Positions 1-8,749 of a stretch of 64,000 nt of DNA are shown here, in pieces. The stretch covers positions 186,001 to 250,000 of the forward strand of contig NZ_FNFM01000010.1 in NCBI RefSeq assembly GCF_900101095.1, read 5' to 3'. This DNA comes from Actinopolyspora mzabensis. Its GTDB lineage: Bacteria > Actinomycetota > Actinomycetes > Mycobacteriales > Pseudonocardiaceae. How positions within the stretch are numbered: the stretch's first letter is position 1; each line of letters starts with the position of its first letter. Position numbers and translations under genes: made by a program. The notes under the pieces were generated by a model that saw only the letters and a list, made by a program, of their open reading frames with translations, made no database searches and was not told the origin of the DNA.

Positions 1-71
1 CGTCGGACGGCGTCCTCGCGGACGGTCATCCACGCATTGGCGTAAACCTGCCTACTGTTCTCGGTTCGCAT
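1..71 (-). CDS. NUDIX hydrolase, N-terminal fragment (runs off the left edge)
   Basis: Only the first 24 codons are inside the window. On the minus strand an ATG at 71 follows a GAAGAGGA ribosome binding site and opens a frame beginning [20 protein letters not shown]. The Y-x-N-x-W-M-x-V-R-E-D pattern is characteristic of the start of actinobacterial NUDIX hydrolases, ahead of the NUDIX box itself, which would lie outside the window. The gene is divergent from nucS and shares the 94-base intergenic region with it. The substrate cannot be inferred. Family assignment rests on a short motif only. Confidence 0.5.
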   Translation of the reverse strand, partial: MRTENSRQVYANAWMTVREDAVR

Positions 72-165
72 CTGCTCGGTCCTCTTCGGATGTGGATCCC
101 GTTCCGGATGTGGTTCCGGTAGGCGGTTGTCGGAAGTGGTGGGTCTTGCCTTTACGCTCTGTCGA

Positions 166-825
166 GTGCGTCTGGTAATCGCTTCCTGCAAGGTCGACTA
201 CATCGGCAGGCTCAACGCTCATCTGCCGTTGGCGACACGACTACTGTTGATCAAAGCCGATGGTTCGGTGTCCGTGCACTCCGACGACCGAGCCTACAAG
301 CCGTTGAACTGGATGAGTCCGCCCTGCTGGCTGATCGAGGATCCCGATGTGTGGACCGTGCAGAACAAGGCGGGCGAGAAGCTGGTCATCGACATCAAGG
401 AGATCCTGCAGGACTCCAACTACGAGTTGGGGGCGGAACCGGGGCTGGTCAAGGACGGTGTCGAGTCGCACCTGCAGCAGTTGCTCGCCGAGCACGTCAG
501 CACGCTCGGTGACGGTTGGAGCCTGGTTCGTCGGGAGTATCCGACCCCGATAGGCCCGGTCGACCTGATGTGCCGGGACTCCGAGGGCGGCAACGTCGCC
601 GTCGAGATCAAGCGGCGTGGCGAGATCGACGGAGTCGAACAGTTGACCCGCTATCTCGAGCTGCTCAACCGTGACCCCGTGCTGGCACCCGTCGGGGGTG
701 TTTTCGCGGCGCAGCAGATCAAACCCCAGGCACGGACGCTCGCGGAGGATCGCGGCATCCGCTGTGTGACGCTGGACTACGAACGACTGCGGGGAATCAC
801 GCCGGACGAGTACCGGCTCTTCTGA
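166..825 (+). CDS. nucS: Mismatch-specific endonuclease NucS/EndoMS
   Basis: The 219-residue protein matches NucS, the endonuclease that cleaves both strands at mismatches and gives actinobacteria non-canonical mismatch repair in place of MutS/MutL. The N-terminal DNA-binding half carries the family block [19 protein letters not shown]. The C-terminal RecB-like nuclease domain shows D133 (GPVDLMC), E147 and K149 (VEIKRRG) and a downstream QLTRYLELL helix. The protein ends in YRLF, like the C-terminal sliding-clamp-binding tail of the family. The GTG at 166 is preferred over the TTG at 127 because known NucS proteins begin at RLVIA-x-C-x-VDY; with this start the length fits the family (about 220 residues). 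Confidence 0.93.
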   Translation: MRLVIASCKVDYIGRLNAHLPLATRLLLIKADGSVSVHSDDRAYKPLNWMSPPCWLIEDPDVWTVQNKAGEKLVIDIKEILQDSNYELGAEPGLVKDGVESHLQQLLAEHVSTLGDGWSLVRREYPTPIGPVDLMCRDSEGGNVAVEIKRRGEIDGVEQLTRYLELLNRDPVLAPVGGVFAAQQIKPQARTLAEDRGIRCVTLDYERLRGITPDEYRLF

Positions 826-1476
826 ACGCCAGGTGGGACGCGGTTCGCCGACGGGCTTCCGGGGGAGTCGCCATCGTGCCTACTCGAAGTGCGTGATCCC
901 GCAGCGAGGGGCTGTCGGAGGTTCCGCCGCGACACCAGCCGCGCGATACATGCGCGGAACACTCTCAGAGCCTGCGGAGTCCGTGCAGAATCCGCTCCAT
1001 CAGCTCCATGTCCGGCGAGTTCACCCGAGGTGTACTCCAACGGTGGGCGGGGAATTCGGAAGGGCGGTACGGCGCTGGGGCGGTGGCTCTCGGGGAGTGC
1101 TGCCGTGGCAGTTCGCCCCGGAACGCGGTTACGTAACGATGTGTCCGACACGGGCGTGGTGCCCGCGGCAGCGGTTCCACATCGAGAGGAGGAAGTGTTT
1201 CGGGAATGGCGGGAGCCGTCACTGTTCGGTTTCCTTGCCGCGTTTCGGGGTGCGAGTCGTCGGAGTGAGCACCGTGGTGGTGTGATCCCCCGGGGCGGCG
1301 TCCGGGTGTGCCACGGCGATCGCTTCCGTCACGGCTCCGGTCGACATCCGGCCTTCGCCGGGCAGCCACCGACGTCGTGTCCACGCCGTCGCCCACTGTT
1401 GGGTCCGTCCGCTCACGGAAGTGCCTCCTCGCTCGTTGGCTCGGGTTCGGCCTTCTTGTCCCGCGACCGGGCCGGT
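826..1476. other. Intergenic stretch with no convincing gene
   Basis: No frame here shows recognisable family motifs. The open frames are Arg/Pro/Ser-rich, as expected for accidental frames in high-GC DNA. The only candidate with a good initiation signal is the minus-strand GTG at 1416, listed separately with low confidence. I see no repeat or RNA structure that I can support. Confidence 0.5.
1219..1416 (-). CDS. Possible small protein, 65 aa, unknown
   Basis: A strong AGGAGG motif stands 8 bases before a GTG at 1416 on the minus strand, opening a 65-codon frame. The product is hydrophilic, has no membrane segment or recognisable domain, and contains an internal start-like MSTGAVTEAIAVA stretch. 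It lies about 60 bases downstream of the small membrane-protein gene at 1477-1587 on the same strand, so the two could be cotranscribed. It could equally be a remnant or an accidental frame; only the ribosome binding site argues for it. Confidence 0.22.
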   Translation of the reverse strand: MSGRTQQWATAWTRRRWLPGEGRMSTGAVTEAIAVAHPDAAPGDHTTTVLTPTTRTPKRGKETEQ

Positions 1477-1587
1477 TCACCCATGAGGTGTGCCGCGCCG
1501 TGGTGTGGCGGAGAGCCAACGCAGTAGCAACCAGGGGCCCACCACCAGTGTCACAGCCAGTAGTGCCAGTACGGCGGCGATGCTCAT
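1477..1587 (-). CDS. Tiny single-span membrane protein, 36 aa
   Basis: A textbook GGAGGTGAATCG leader precedes the ATG at 1587. The 36-residue product begins MSIAAVLALLAVTLVVGPW, one hydrophobic membrane segment (about residues 3-24), followed by a basic tail (RWLSATPRRG). The size and layout resemble small accessory subunits of transporters, but the sequence does not match one I know. A longer frame continues upstream to 1698, but that extension is not plausible coding sequence and the ribosome binding site fixes the start. Function unknown. Confidence 0.5.
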   Translation of the reverse strand: MSIAAVLALLAVTLVVGPWLLLRWLSATPRRGTPHG

Positions 1588-2145
1588 CGATTCACCTCCT
1601 GTGGTGGGTACGATGCTATTTGTGACTTCCTTTTCGCGGTAGATGTTCGGAATCCACTGCACTTTTCGAGTTAATATCTCTCCCTGGTAGTGGCCCATGT
1701 AGCGGTTGTGCGGTGCGGATTCTCGACGGTGTGTGTTCGGTCGGATGCCACGGTGGCGAGACCCTTCCGGATGTTCGAGTGTGATTCATTTTTATGATTA
1801 CTCTTCGTGTCTATTTGTTGATCTTTCTTGTCATGCTGTGCGATGTCCAACCTCGGTTGCGCTCGTGTTGGTTCCCGTTTTCGTTCCGGTTCGACGCTGC
1901 CGCGCTGCCGCGGAGTCGCGCGGTATGTCCGCGCCGGGCTGGATGTCGTAGTACGGACTACCCCTGATCGGCTAGGATGATCTTCCGTTCGGCCGCTTGG
2001 CTGAGCGTGCCTGATCGATTTAGCGTCCGTAGTCAACGAATTGATATCGGCCCCTCTGTGACCCGGCGCACTGTGGGGTATTGTTCACCTGCTTTGGTGA
2101 ATGGTGATTACCGTTTGAACTTGTTTAATTTGGAGGTGGGGTAGC
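1588..2145. promoter_or_regulatory. AT-richer divergent intergenic region with two inverted repeats
   Basis: The 558 bases between the tiny membrane protein (minus) and the symporter (plus) are visibly richer in A and T than the surroundings, especially 1610-1830. Two short inverted repeats stand out: GTAGT-ACGG-ACTAC at 1948-1961, and TTCACC-tgcttt-GGTGAA at 2084-2101, about 45 bases before the symporter start. The second is well placed for an operator or a 5' leader hairpin. No -10/-35 pair can be assigned with confidence. No gene is visible. Confidence 0.4.
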
Positions 2146-3825
2146 GTGCATGTGCTAGCCCAGGAGCAGCTCCGACTGGACGCCGGGCCGGTCGACTATG
2201 TGCTGCTCGCGCTCTACTTCGCGTTCGTGCTCGGGATCGGGCTCCTGGCGCGTCGTTCGGTGTCGAGCAGTCTCGACTTCTTCCTGTCCGGGCGATCACT
2301 GCCCGCGTGGGTGACCGGACTGGCCTTCATAGCGGCCAACCTCGGTGCCGTCGAGATCATCGGAATGTCCGCCAACGGCGCCCAGTACGGCATGCCGACG
2401 ATGCACTACTTCTGGGTCGGTGCCATCCCGGCGATGCTGTTCCTCGGTGTCGTGATGATGCCGTTCTACTACGGCTCGAAGGTGCGCAGCGTTCCGGAAT
2501 TCATGCTGCGCCGTTTCGGCAAGCCCGCGCATCTGGTCAACGCCATAAGCTTCGCGGTGGCGCAGCTGCTCATCGCCGGTGTGAACCTGTTCCTGCTCGC
2601 CAGCATCGTCAACGTCCTGCTCGGGTGGCCCCTGTGGGTCTCCGTGATCATCGCCGCGCTGATCGTGCTCAGCTACACCGGACTCGGCGGCCTCTCCGCG
2701 GCGATCTACAACGAGGTGCTGCAGTTCTTCGTCATCGTCGCCGCGCTGCTTCCGCTGACCATCGTCGGCATGATCAAGGTCGGCGGTTGGTCCGGTCTGG
2801 TGGACAAGGTGAGCACCCAGTACGGTGCCAACGAACTCTCGGCCTGGCCGGGTAACGAACTCACCGGGTTCGGCAGCAACTTCCTGTCGGTGCTGGGAAT
2901 CGTTTTCGGGCTCGGCTTCGTACTGGCGTTCGGCTACTGGACCACCAACTTCGTCGAGGTCCAGCGTGCGATGGCCTCCAAGAGCATGTCCGCCGCGCAG
3001 CGCACCCCGATCATCGGTGCCTTCCCGAAGATGCTCATCCCGTTCCTGGTGATCATCCCCGGTATGATCGCCGGTGCTTCCGTCCAGGAAATGATGGTGT
3101 TCAAGCAGACGGGCGAGGGCAACGTCGAGTACAACGACGCTCTCCTGCTGCTGATGCGTGACCTGCTGCCCAACGGCATCCTGGGTATCGCGCTCGCCGG
3201 ACTGCTGGCATCTTTCATGGCGGGTATGGCCGCGAACCTGAGTTCGTTCAACACCGTGTTCACCTACGACATCTGGCAGGCCTACATCGTCCGGGACCGC
3301 CCGGACAGCTACTACCTGAACATGGGCCGCTGGGTCACGGTGGGCTCCACGGTCATCGCGATCGGTACCGCGTTCATCGCTTCGGGCTACTCGAACCTGA
3401 TGGACTATCTGCAGCAGCTGTTCTCGCTGTTCAACGCACCGTTGTTCGCCACGTTCATCCTCGGTATGTTCTGGAAGCGAATGACCCCGGCGGCCGGTTG
3501 GTCCGGTCTCGTGTTCGGTACTTTTGCCTCGTTGAGCGTTTTCCTGATGGCGGAGAACGAGGTGCTGGACCTGCCGGGCCAGGGAGCGAGCTTCGTCGGA
3601 GCCGGCGCGGCCTTCGTGGTCGACATCCTCGTCAGCGTCGTGGTCAGCCTGGCCACCAGGCCCAAGCCCGCCGCCGAACTGGTCGGACTGGTTTACGGAC
3701 TGACCCCGAAGGAGGAGCGCACCGCCTCGAACACCGGAGAGGACGCGGGCTGGTACCGCAGGCCCGCGCTGCTGGCCGGGATCGTGTTGGTGATAGTCAT
3801 CATCCTCAACATCGTCTTCGGGTAA
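2146..3825 (+). CDS. Sodium:solute symporter (SSS family)
   Basis: This 559-residue polytopic protein is a sodium/solute symporter of the SSS (SGLT/PutP) family and would import a sugar or organic solute with Na+. The N-terminal segment has the family pattern DFFLSGRSLPAWVTGLAFIAANLGAVE (residues 45-71); later come YTGLGGLSAAIYNEVLQ and GLLASFMAGMAANLSSFNTVFTYD, typical SSS core segments. About 13-14 hydrophobic helices are visible, ending in a hydrophobic C-terminal helix. The GTG at 2146 follows GGAGGTG with 7-base spacing. The substrate cannot be read from the sequence; the pattern is closer to the sugar-type branch than to the proline branch. It is followed 27 bases later by a small membrane-protein gene. 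Confidence 0.88.
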   Translation: MHVLAQEQLRLDAGPVDYVLLALYFAFVLGIGLLARRSVSSSLDFFLSGRSLPAWVTGLAFIAANLGAVEIIGMSANGAQYGMPTMHYFWVGAIPAMLFLGVVMMPFYYGSKVRSVPEFMLRRFGKPAHLVNAISFAVAQLLIAGVNLFLLASIVNVLLGWPLWVSVIIAALIVLSYTGLGGLSAAIYNEVLQFFVIVAALLPLTIVGMIKVGGWSGLVDKVSTQYGANELSAWPGNELTGFGSNFLSVLGIVFGLGFVLAFGYWTTNFVEVQRAMASKSMSAAQRTPIIGAFPKMLIPFLVIIPGMIAGASVQEMMVFKQTGEGNVEYNDALLLLMRDLLPNGILGIALAGLLASFMAGMAANLSSFNTVFTYDIWQAYIVRDRPDSYYLNMGRWVTVGSTVIAIGTAFIASGYSNLMDYLQQLFSLFNAPLFATFILGMFWKRMTPAAGWSGLVFGTFASLSVFLMAENEVLDLPGQGASFVGAGAAFVVDILVSVVVSLATRPKPAAELVGLVYGLTPKEERTASNTGEDAGWYRRPALLAGIVLVIVIILNIVFG

Positions 3826-3852
3826 CCGCGTTCGCCATATCGGGAGGCAAGT

Positions 3853-4128
3853 ATGAGCGCATCCAACGAGAACGGCTCCCGCAGCGGGCAGCGTGCCGGA
3901 GTGTTCGACGTTCGCCAGGTGATCGCCGCGCTGTTCGTGCTCTACGGTCTGATCTGCACCCTGATGGGGTTGTTCGGGACCAGCTCGCAGGAGATCGATC
4001 AGGCGGCGGGAATCAACATCAACCTCTGGAGCGGTATCGGCATGCTGATCTTCGCCGGTTCCTTCATCCTCTGGGGTTGGTTGCGTCCGATCGTCGTTCC
4101 CACCGACTCGGAGAGTGAGTCCTCCTAA
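3853..4128 (+). CDS. Small two-span membrane protein downstream of the symporter
   Basis: The 91-residue product has a hydrophilic N-terminus rich in Ser, Asn and Gly, two hydrophobic segments (about residues 22-43 and 58-79, the second ending ILWGWLRPIV) and an acidic tail ending SESESS. It starts 27 bases after the symporter stop with GGGAGG ahead of the ATG, so it is almost certainly cotranscribed with the symporter. It could be an accessory subunit of that transporter, but this is only inferred from position. The family is not recognised. Confidence 0.7.
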   Translation: MSASNENGSRSGQRAGVFDVRQVIAALFVLYGLICTLMGLFGTSSQEIDQAAGININLWSGIGMLIFAGSFILWGWLRPIVVPTDSESESS

Positions 4129-4196
4129 GGGAGCTCGTCGACTCCCCGCTCCCCGGTTGCCTGCTCGGCGCAACCAGTGAGCCGATGATTCGTTGA

Positions 4197-4228
4197 ACCT
4201 CCGCGCGGGCACGTGCCCGCGCGGAGGT
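4197..4228. terminator. Perfect 32-bp palindrome, likely terminator hairpin
   Basis: ACCTCCGCGCGGGCAC is followed directly by its exact reverse complement, giving 16 pairs with no unpaired loop bases in the linear repeat. It lies 69 bases after the symporter-partner stop and 90 bases before the aldehyde dehydrogenase start. There is no T-tract, as is common for actinobacterial terminator hairpins. Confidence 0.6.
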
Positions 4229-4318
4229 CGCGTGCGTCGTCGTCCGGCCGAATTGCGTAGGCTGCGTCCCATCAGCGACGTCGCGACCGGCGAACACCGA
4301 CCGGTGGGGAGGCCGAGC

Positions 4319-5845
4319 ATGACCCAGACCGCCCGTGGCGGTGTCGAAGCACCTGTCGAGAAGACGGCCGACACCTCGCCCGGTTCCACCTTCGAATCGA
4401 TCGACCCGCGTACCGGTGAAGTGGTGGCCACCCACCCGGTGCACGACGGGAAGCACGTCGCCGATGCCGTCCGCACCGCTCGCGACGCCCAGCACTGGTG
4501 GGACGAACTGGGCTTCCACCAGCGGAAACTCAGGCTGGATGCCTGGCGCAGGCTGCTGGTCTCACGGTTGGACGAGGCCGCGGAGCTGATCTCCGCGGAG
4601 ACCGGGAAACCGATGGACGACGCCAGGCTCGAACTGGTGCTCGTCGTGGACCATCTGCACTGGGCGGCCGCCAACGCGTACAAGGTGCTCCGCAGGCGCG
4701 GGGTTTCCGCGGGCGCCCTCATGGCCAACCAGGCCGCCACCGTGGAGTACCGCGCGTTCGGCGTCGTGGGAGTCATCGGGCCGTGGAACTATCCCGCCTT
4801 CACCCCGATGGGCTCCATCGCCTACGCGCTCGCCGCTGGTAACTCGGTGGTGTTCAAACCCAGCGAGCTGACGCCCGGCGTGGGGGAGTGGCTGCGGCGC
4901 ACCTTCGCCGAGGTGGTTCCCGAACAGCCCGTACTGCAGGTGGTGACCGGATTCGGCGAGACCGGTGCCGCGCTGTGCCGAGCCGGGACGGACAAAATCG
5001 CTTTCACCGGTTCGACCGAAACCGGCAAGCGGGTGATGGCCACCTGCTCGGAGTCGCTGACTCCGGTGCTGGTGGAGTGTGGCGGCAAGGACGCCCTGAT
5101 CGTGGATTCGGACGCCGACCTGCGCGCTGCCGCCGAGGCCGCGGTGTGGGGCGCCGTTTCCAACGCGGGACAGACCTGCATCGGGGTGGAACGCGTCTAC
5201 GTGGTCGACTCCGTTGCCGAGCGGTTCGTCCAGCTGGTGCTCGACCGCGCGGAGAAGTTGCGCCCCGGCGGACAGCCCACCGCCGACCTCGGTCCCATCA
5301 CGATGGATTCGCAGGTGGAGGTGATCCGCGAGCACATCGCCGATGCCGTCCGCTCCGGCGGGAAGGCCGAGCTGGGTGGTGAGACTTCGGTTCGCCCGCC
5401 CTACGTCGATCCGGTGGTACTCACCGACGTGCCGGAGGACTCGGCCGCGGTCGCGGAGGAGACATTCGGACCCACAATCGTGATCAACCGGGTGAGTACC
5501 GCCGAGGAAGGCGTCGAGCGCGCCAACAACGGTAACTACGGTCTCGGTGGCACGGTGTTCTCACGTTCCAGGGGGATGGCGCTGGCGCGTCGCATGCGCA
5601 CCGGAATGGTCGCGGTGAACTCGGTGATCTCGTTCGCCGCCGTGCCTGCCCTGCCGTTCGGCGGGGTGGGGGACTCCGGCTTCGGCAGGATTCACGGTGC
5701 CGACGGGCTGCGGGAGTTCGCCAGGCCACAGGCCATTACCCGGACCAGGTTCCGCATGCCGATCGATCCGATGACCTTCGGCCGTTCCACCCGGACCGTG
5801 CGGTATCTGGTGCGGTTGATGAAGTTGATTCGCGGACGCCGGTGA
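4319..5845 (+). CDS. Aldehyde dehydrogenase family protein (semialdehyde dehydrogenase-like)
   Basis: The 508-residue protein is an NAD(P)-dependent aldehyde dehydrogenase. It has the cofactor block GPWNYP, the FTGSTETGKRV Rossmann motif, the general base E253 (LVECGGKDA) and the catalytic C287 (NAGQTCIGVE), 34 residues apart as in the family. The closest annotated type I can suggest is a succinate-semialdehyde dehydrogenase-like enzyme, but the substrate is not certain. The ATG at 4319 follows GGGGAGG; the frame stays open 42 codons upstream across the terminator palindrome, so the upstream part is not coding. The C-terminal 30 residues are basic (RLMKLIRGRR), an actinobacterial extension. 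Confidence 0.87.
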   Translation: MTQTARGGVEAPVEKTADTSPGSTFESIDPRTGEVVATHPVHDGKHVADAVRTARDAQHWWDELGFHQRKLRLDAWRRLLVSRLDEAAELISAETGKPMDDARLELVLVVDHLHWAAANAYKVLRRRGVSAGALMANQAATVEYRAFGVVGVIGPWNYPAFTPMGSIAYALAAGNSVVFKPSELTPGVGEWLRRTFAEVVPEQPVLQVVTGFGETGAALCRAGTDKIAFTGSTETGKRVMATCSESLTPVLVECGGKDALIVDSDADLRAAAEAAVWGAVSNAGQTCIGVERVYVVDSVAERFVQLVLDRAEKLRPGGQPTADLGPITMDSQVEVIREHIADAVRSGGKAELGGETSVRPPYVDPVVLTDVPEDSAAVAEETFGPTIVINRVSTAEEGVERANNGNYGLGGTVFSRSRGMALARRMRTGMVAVNSVISFAAVPALPFGGVGDSGFGRIHGADGLREFARPQAITRTRFRMPIDPMTFGRSTRTVRYLVRLMKLIRGRR

Positions 5846-6184
5846 GCGTTCCGCCTCGGCACCGCGCCCGCTCCGCCTCGCACCCGTTCGCGGGCGTGTC
5901 GTCGGGCCCCGGGTGGGACCGGCGACCGGTGAGCGGGCGGCACCACTGCCGCGGTGCCTACCCGGCGGAACAACTTTTCGACTGGCCGGTACTCGACTGT
6001 TGCCGGACTGTGGTCTCCCGAAGGACCCTGGGTACGCGGAACCGTTCACCACCAGGGCGGCCGGCTCCGGGCTTGCGGCGGATTCGTCCGGCGCCTGCCC
6101 GCCCCTGTCCCCGGTAGGTATCGGTTCCGGGAATCCAGTGGTGGAGCCGGGCCGAAAGCGCCACGGTCTGTCAGGAGGTCGCCA
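5846..6184. other. Intergenic region between aldehyde dehydrogenase and dhaK
   Basis: These 339 bases contain no convincing gene; a plus-strand frame open from 5954 into dhaK is low-complexity and has no start signal. A short inverted repeat, GGCACC ... GGTGCC, lies near 5940-5960. The region ends in an AGGAGG ribosome binding site four bases ahead of the dhaK GTG. It presumably holds the dha operon promoter, but no promoter motif can be assigned. Confidence 0.4.
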
Positions 6185-7180
6185 GTGAAGAAGATCATCA
6201 ACGCTCCCGCCGATGTCGTGACCGACGCGCTGCGCGGCATGGCCGCTGCCCACCCCGATCGGTTGCGAATCCACCTGGATCCGGACTTCGTGGTCCGTAC
6301 CGACGCCCCGGTGTCCGACAAGGTGGCCGTGGTTTCCGGGGGAGGTTCCGGGCACGAGCCGTTGCACGTCGGATTCGTCGGTTCCGGGATGCTGGACGCC
6401 GCCGTCCCGGGGGCGGTGTTCACTTCTCCCACCCCGGACGCCGTGCAGGCGGCCATTCGGGAGGTGGACGGCGGTGCGGGAACGTTGTTGGTGGTCAAGA
6501 ATTACACCGGCGACGTGCTCAACTTCGAGACCGCCGCCGAGCTGGCTGCGGGGGAGGGCATCGGGGTACGCACCGTCGTGGTCCAGGACGACGTGGCCGT
6601 GCAGGACTCCACCAACACCGCGGGGCGGCGTGGAGTGGGAGGGACCGTCCTGCTGGAGAAGATCGTCGGCGCCGCCGCCGAACGAGGGCACGACCTGGCG
6701 AGCTGCCACGAGATCGCCGAGCGCGTCAGCGCCGGGGTGCGTTCCATGGGGATGGCCTTGACCGCCCCCACCGTCCCCCACGTCGGTGAACCGAGCTTCG
6801 ACCTCGCCGACTACGAGATGGAGATCGGTGTGGGCATTCACGCCGAACCCGGCAGGGAACGGGTCGAGCTGGAGTCGGCCGACCGGATCGTGCAACGGCT
6901 GCTCGAGCCGATTCTGGCGGATCTGCCGTTCCGGGAGGGCGACGAGGTGCTGTTGTTCACCAACTCGATGGGGGCAACACCTCCGACCGAGCTGTATCTC
7001 GCCCACGGCGTCGCCGAGCGGTTCCTCGCGGAACGCGGTGTTCGCGTCACCCGGAGACTGGTGGGGCCGTACATCACCAGTCTGGAAATGCAGGGAATGA
7101 GCTTTACACTGCTCAAGCTGGATGACGAGCTGCGGCAGTTGTGGGACGCGCCGGTGAGTACTCCCGCACTGACCTGGTGA
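6185..7180 (+). CDS. dhaK: Dihydroxyacetone kinase subunit DhaK
   Basis: DhaK is the substrate-binding subunit of the PEP-dependent dihydroxyacetone kinase; it binds dihydroxyacetone covalently through a histidine while DhaL transfers phosphate. The 331-residue protein has the GGGSGHEP loop (about residues 54-61), NYTGDVLNF, and GIHAEPG, whose His219 corresponds to the substrate-binding histidine (His218 in E. coli). The length is normal for the family. The GTG at 6185 follows AGGAGG and begins KKIINAP, the usual DhaK N-terminus. It is first in the dhaK-dhaL-dhaM cluster; product dihydroxyacetone phosphate enters glycolysis. Confidence 0.95.
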   Translation: MKKIINAPADVVTDALRGMAAAHPDRLRIHLDPDFVVRTDAPVSDKVAVVSGGGSGHEPLHVGFVGSGMLDAAVPGAVFTSPTPDAVQAAIREVDGGAGTLLVVKNYTGDVLNFETAAELAAGEGIGVRTVVVQDDVAVQDSTNTAGRRGVGGTVLLEKIVGAAAERGHDLASCHEIAERVSAGVRSMGMALTAPTVPHVGEPSFDLADYEMEIGVGIHAEPGRERVELESADRIVQRLLEPILADLPFREGDEVLLFTNSMGATPPTELYLAHGVAERFLAERGVRVTRRLVGPYITSLEMQGMSFTLLKLDDELRQLWDAPVSTPALTW

Positions 7181-7329
7181 GACCCTCGGGATGGGTGCGA
7201 ATGATCCGTTCGGCGGGAACGCGGCGCCGTTCGGCGTCGCTCCCGTCCCGATGGTTCGTCCCCGCCGTATTCCCGCGCGAGTACTCCGGTTGTCGCGTGA
7301 GGACTCCCGAAGACAGGATAGAGGACCGC

Positions 7330-7965
7330 ATGTCTTGCACGGCACGAGAAGTCACCGCCGCCGTACGTCGGGGTGCCGAGGTGATCTCCGTCCATCGCGA
7401 CGAGCTGGTCGAACTGGACAGAGCGATCGGGGACGGCGACCACGGGGAGAACATGGACCGGGGGTTCCGCGCGGTGTTGGCACAGCTGGAGCTCGCCGAT
7501 CCGCCCACCCCGGGTGCCGTCCTCAAACTGGTGGCCACCACCCTGATCTCCTCCGTGGGTGGGGCCTCCGGCCCGTTGTTCGGTACCGCCTTCCTGCGCG
7601 CGGCCTCCACCGTCGGGGACGCCGAATCGCTCGACGCCACGGCGATCGCGGCCTCGTTGCGTGCGGGCGTGGACGGTGTCGTGGCCCGTGGCAAGGCGGA
7701 ACCCGAGGACAAGACGATGATCGATGCGCTGCTCCCCGCCGTGCGCGCCGCGGAGGAGAGCGCGGGCCGGGGTGGTGAGCCGGGCGGGACCCTGGCGACG
7801 GCGGCCGAGGCGGCCGAGGTGGGGGCGCGGTCCACCGTGCCGCTGGTAGCCAGGAAGGGGCGCGCTTCCTACCTCGGTGACCGCAGTGCCGGGCACCTCG
7901 ACCCGGGAGCCCGTTCCGTGGCCTTGTTGCTGGCCGCGTTCGCCGACGTCGAAGGAGCCGAGTGA
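7330..7965 (+). CDS. dhaL: Dihydroxyacetone kinase subunit DhaL
   Basis: DhaL is the ADP-binding subunit that accepts phosphate from DhaM and passes it to dihydroxyacetone bound on DhaK. The 211-residue protein contains the nucleotide/Mg-binding motif AIGDGDHGENM (about residues 31-41), SSVGGASGPLFGTAF, and the C-terminal GRASYLGDRSAGHLDPGA block. The ATG at 7330 gives the normal family length. It lies 149 bases after dhaK, and its TGA overlaps the ATG of dhaM, which implies translational coupling. Confidence 0.95.
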   Translation: MSCTAREVTAAVRRGAEVISVHRDELVELDRAIGDGDHGENMDRGFRAVLAQLELADPPTPGAVLKLVATTLISSVGGASGPLFGTAFLRAASTVGDAESLDATAIAASLRAGVDGVVARGKAEPEDKTMIDALLPAVRAAEESAGRGGEPGGTLATAAEAAEVGARSTVPLVARKGRASYLGDRSAGHLDPGARSVALLLAAFADVEGAE

Positions 7966-8684
7966 TGCCGGTCGGACTCGTGATCGTTTCGCACAGCGAC
8001 GCCCTAGCGCGCGGTGTCGTCGAGCTGTTGGGGCAGCTCGCGCCCGACGTCAGGGCCGAACCCGCGGGCGGCATGGCGCCCGGAGGCCTCGGAACCGACT
8101 TCGAGGCGACTTCCGCGGCCCTGGCCGAGGCCGACTCCGGTGCCGGGGTGGTGCTGTTGTACGACCTGGGCAGTGCTCGCATGACGGCGGAACTCGCCGT
8201 CGAGTCGTTGGCCGATCCGGACGCCGCCGCGGTGGCGGAGGCCCCGCTCGTCGAGGGCGCCGTCGCCGCAGCTGCCTCGGCGCAGGGGGGCGAGGCACTG
8301 AAAACGGTTGTCGACGCGGCGGAGCGCGCAGCCGGGGGAATCGTCGAATCCCCCGAACAAGCCACCACCGCGGCCGAAGACACGGATTCCGGCACCGAGT
8401 CGCCCACCACGACATCTCCGCGAGTGGAACAGGAACTGGTCCTGCGCAACGAAGTCGGACTGCACGCCAGGCCGGCCGCGCTGTTGGCGCGCGCGTTGAC
8501 CGGGTTCGACGCTGAGGTCACCATCACCGCGGGCGAAAACTCCGCGGATGCCCGCAGCGTGCTCGGGGTCATGGGACTCGGGGCACGCCAGGGCGACCGG
8601 ATCGGTCTCCAGGCCACCGGTCCGGACGCCGAGTCGGCACTGCGACGTGTGACCGAGCTGGCCGACAGCGATTTCGAAGGGTGA
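7965..8684 (+). CDS. dhaM: DhaM phosphotransferase, EIIA-HPr fusion
   Basis: DhaM carries phosphate from the PTS to DhaL. This 239-residue protein joins two domains: an N-terminal EIIA(Man)-like domain (residues 1-130) with the phospho-acceptor His10 in VSHS and the YDLGSARMT motif, and a C-terminal HPr domain (about 155-239) with the active histidine His167 in GLHARPAA. An Ala/Glu/Thr-rich linker separates them. No EI domain is present, so enzyme I must come from elsewhere. The ATG at 7965 overlaps the dhaL stop (TGATG) and follows GAAGGAG; the GTG at 7962 is an alternative one codon earlier. Confidence 0.92.
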   Translation: MPVGLVIVSHSDALARGVVELLGQLAPDVRAEPAGGMAPGGLGTDFEATSAALAEADSGAGVVLLYDLGSARMTAELAVESLADPDAAAVAEAPLVEGAVAAAASAQGGEALKTVVDAAERAAGGIVESPEQATTAAEDTDSGTESPTTTSPRVEQELVLRNEVGLHARPAALLARALTGFDAEVTITAGENSADARSVLGVMGLGARQGDRIGLQATGPDAESALRRVTELADSDFEG

Positions 8685-8749
8685 GCCGGCCGGTACGTCG
8701 AACGGCTTCGAGGTGCGGATCGTTCCGTATGTTCACCGGCGGAGGACGC

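Noticed and set aside
2296-4776. 826-codon minus-strand open frame across the symporter and aldehyde dehydrogenase genes
   Set aside because: It lies wholly antisense to clear genes, is Arg/His/Gly-rich and shows no domain. Long antisense frames are expected at this GC content.
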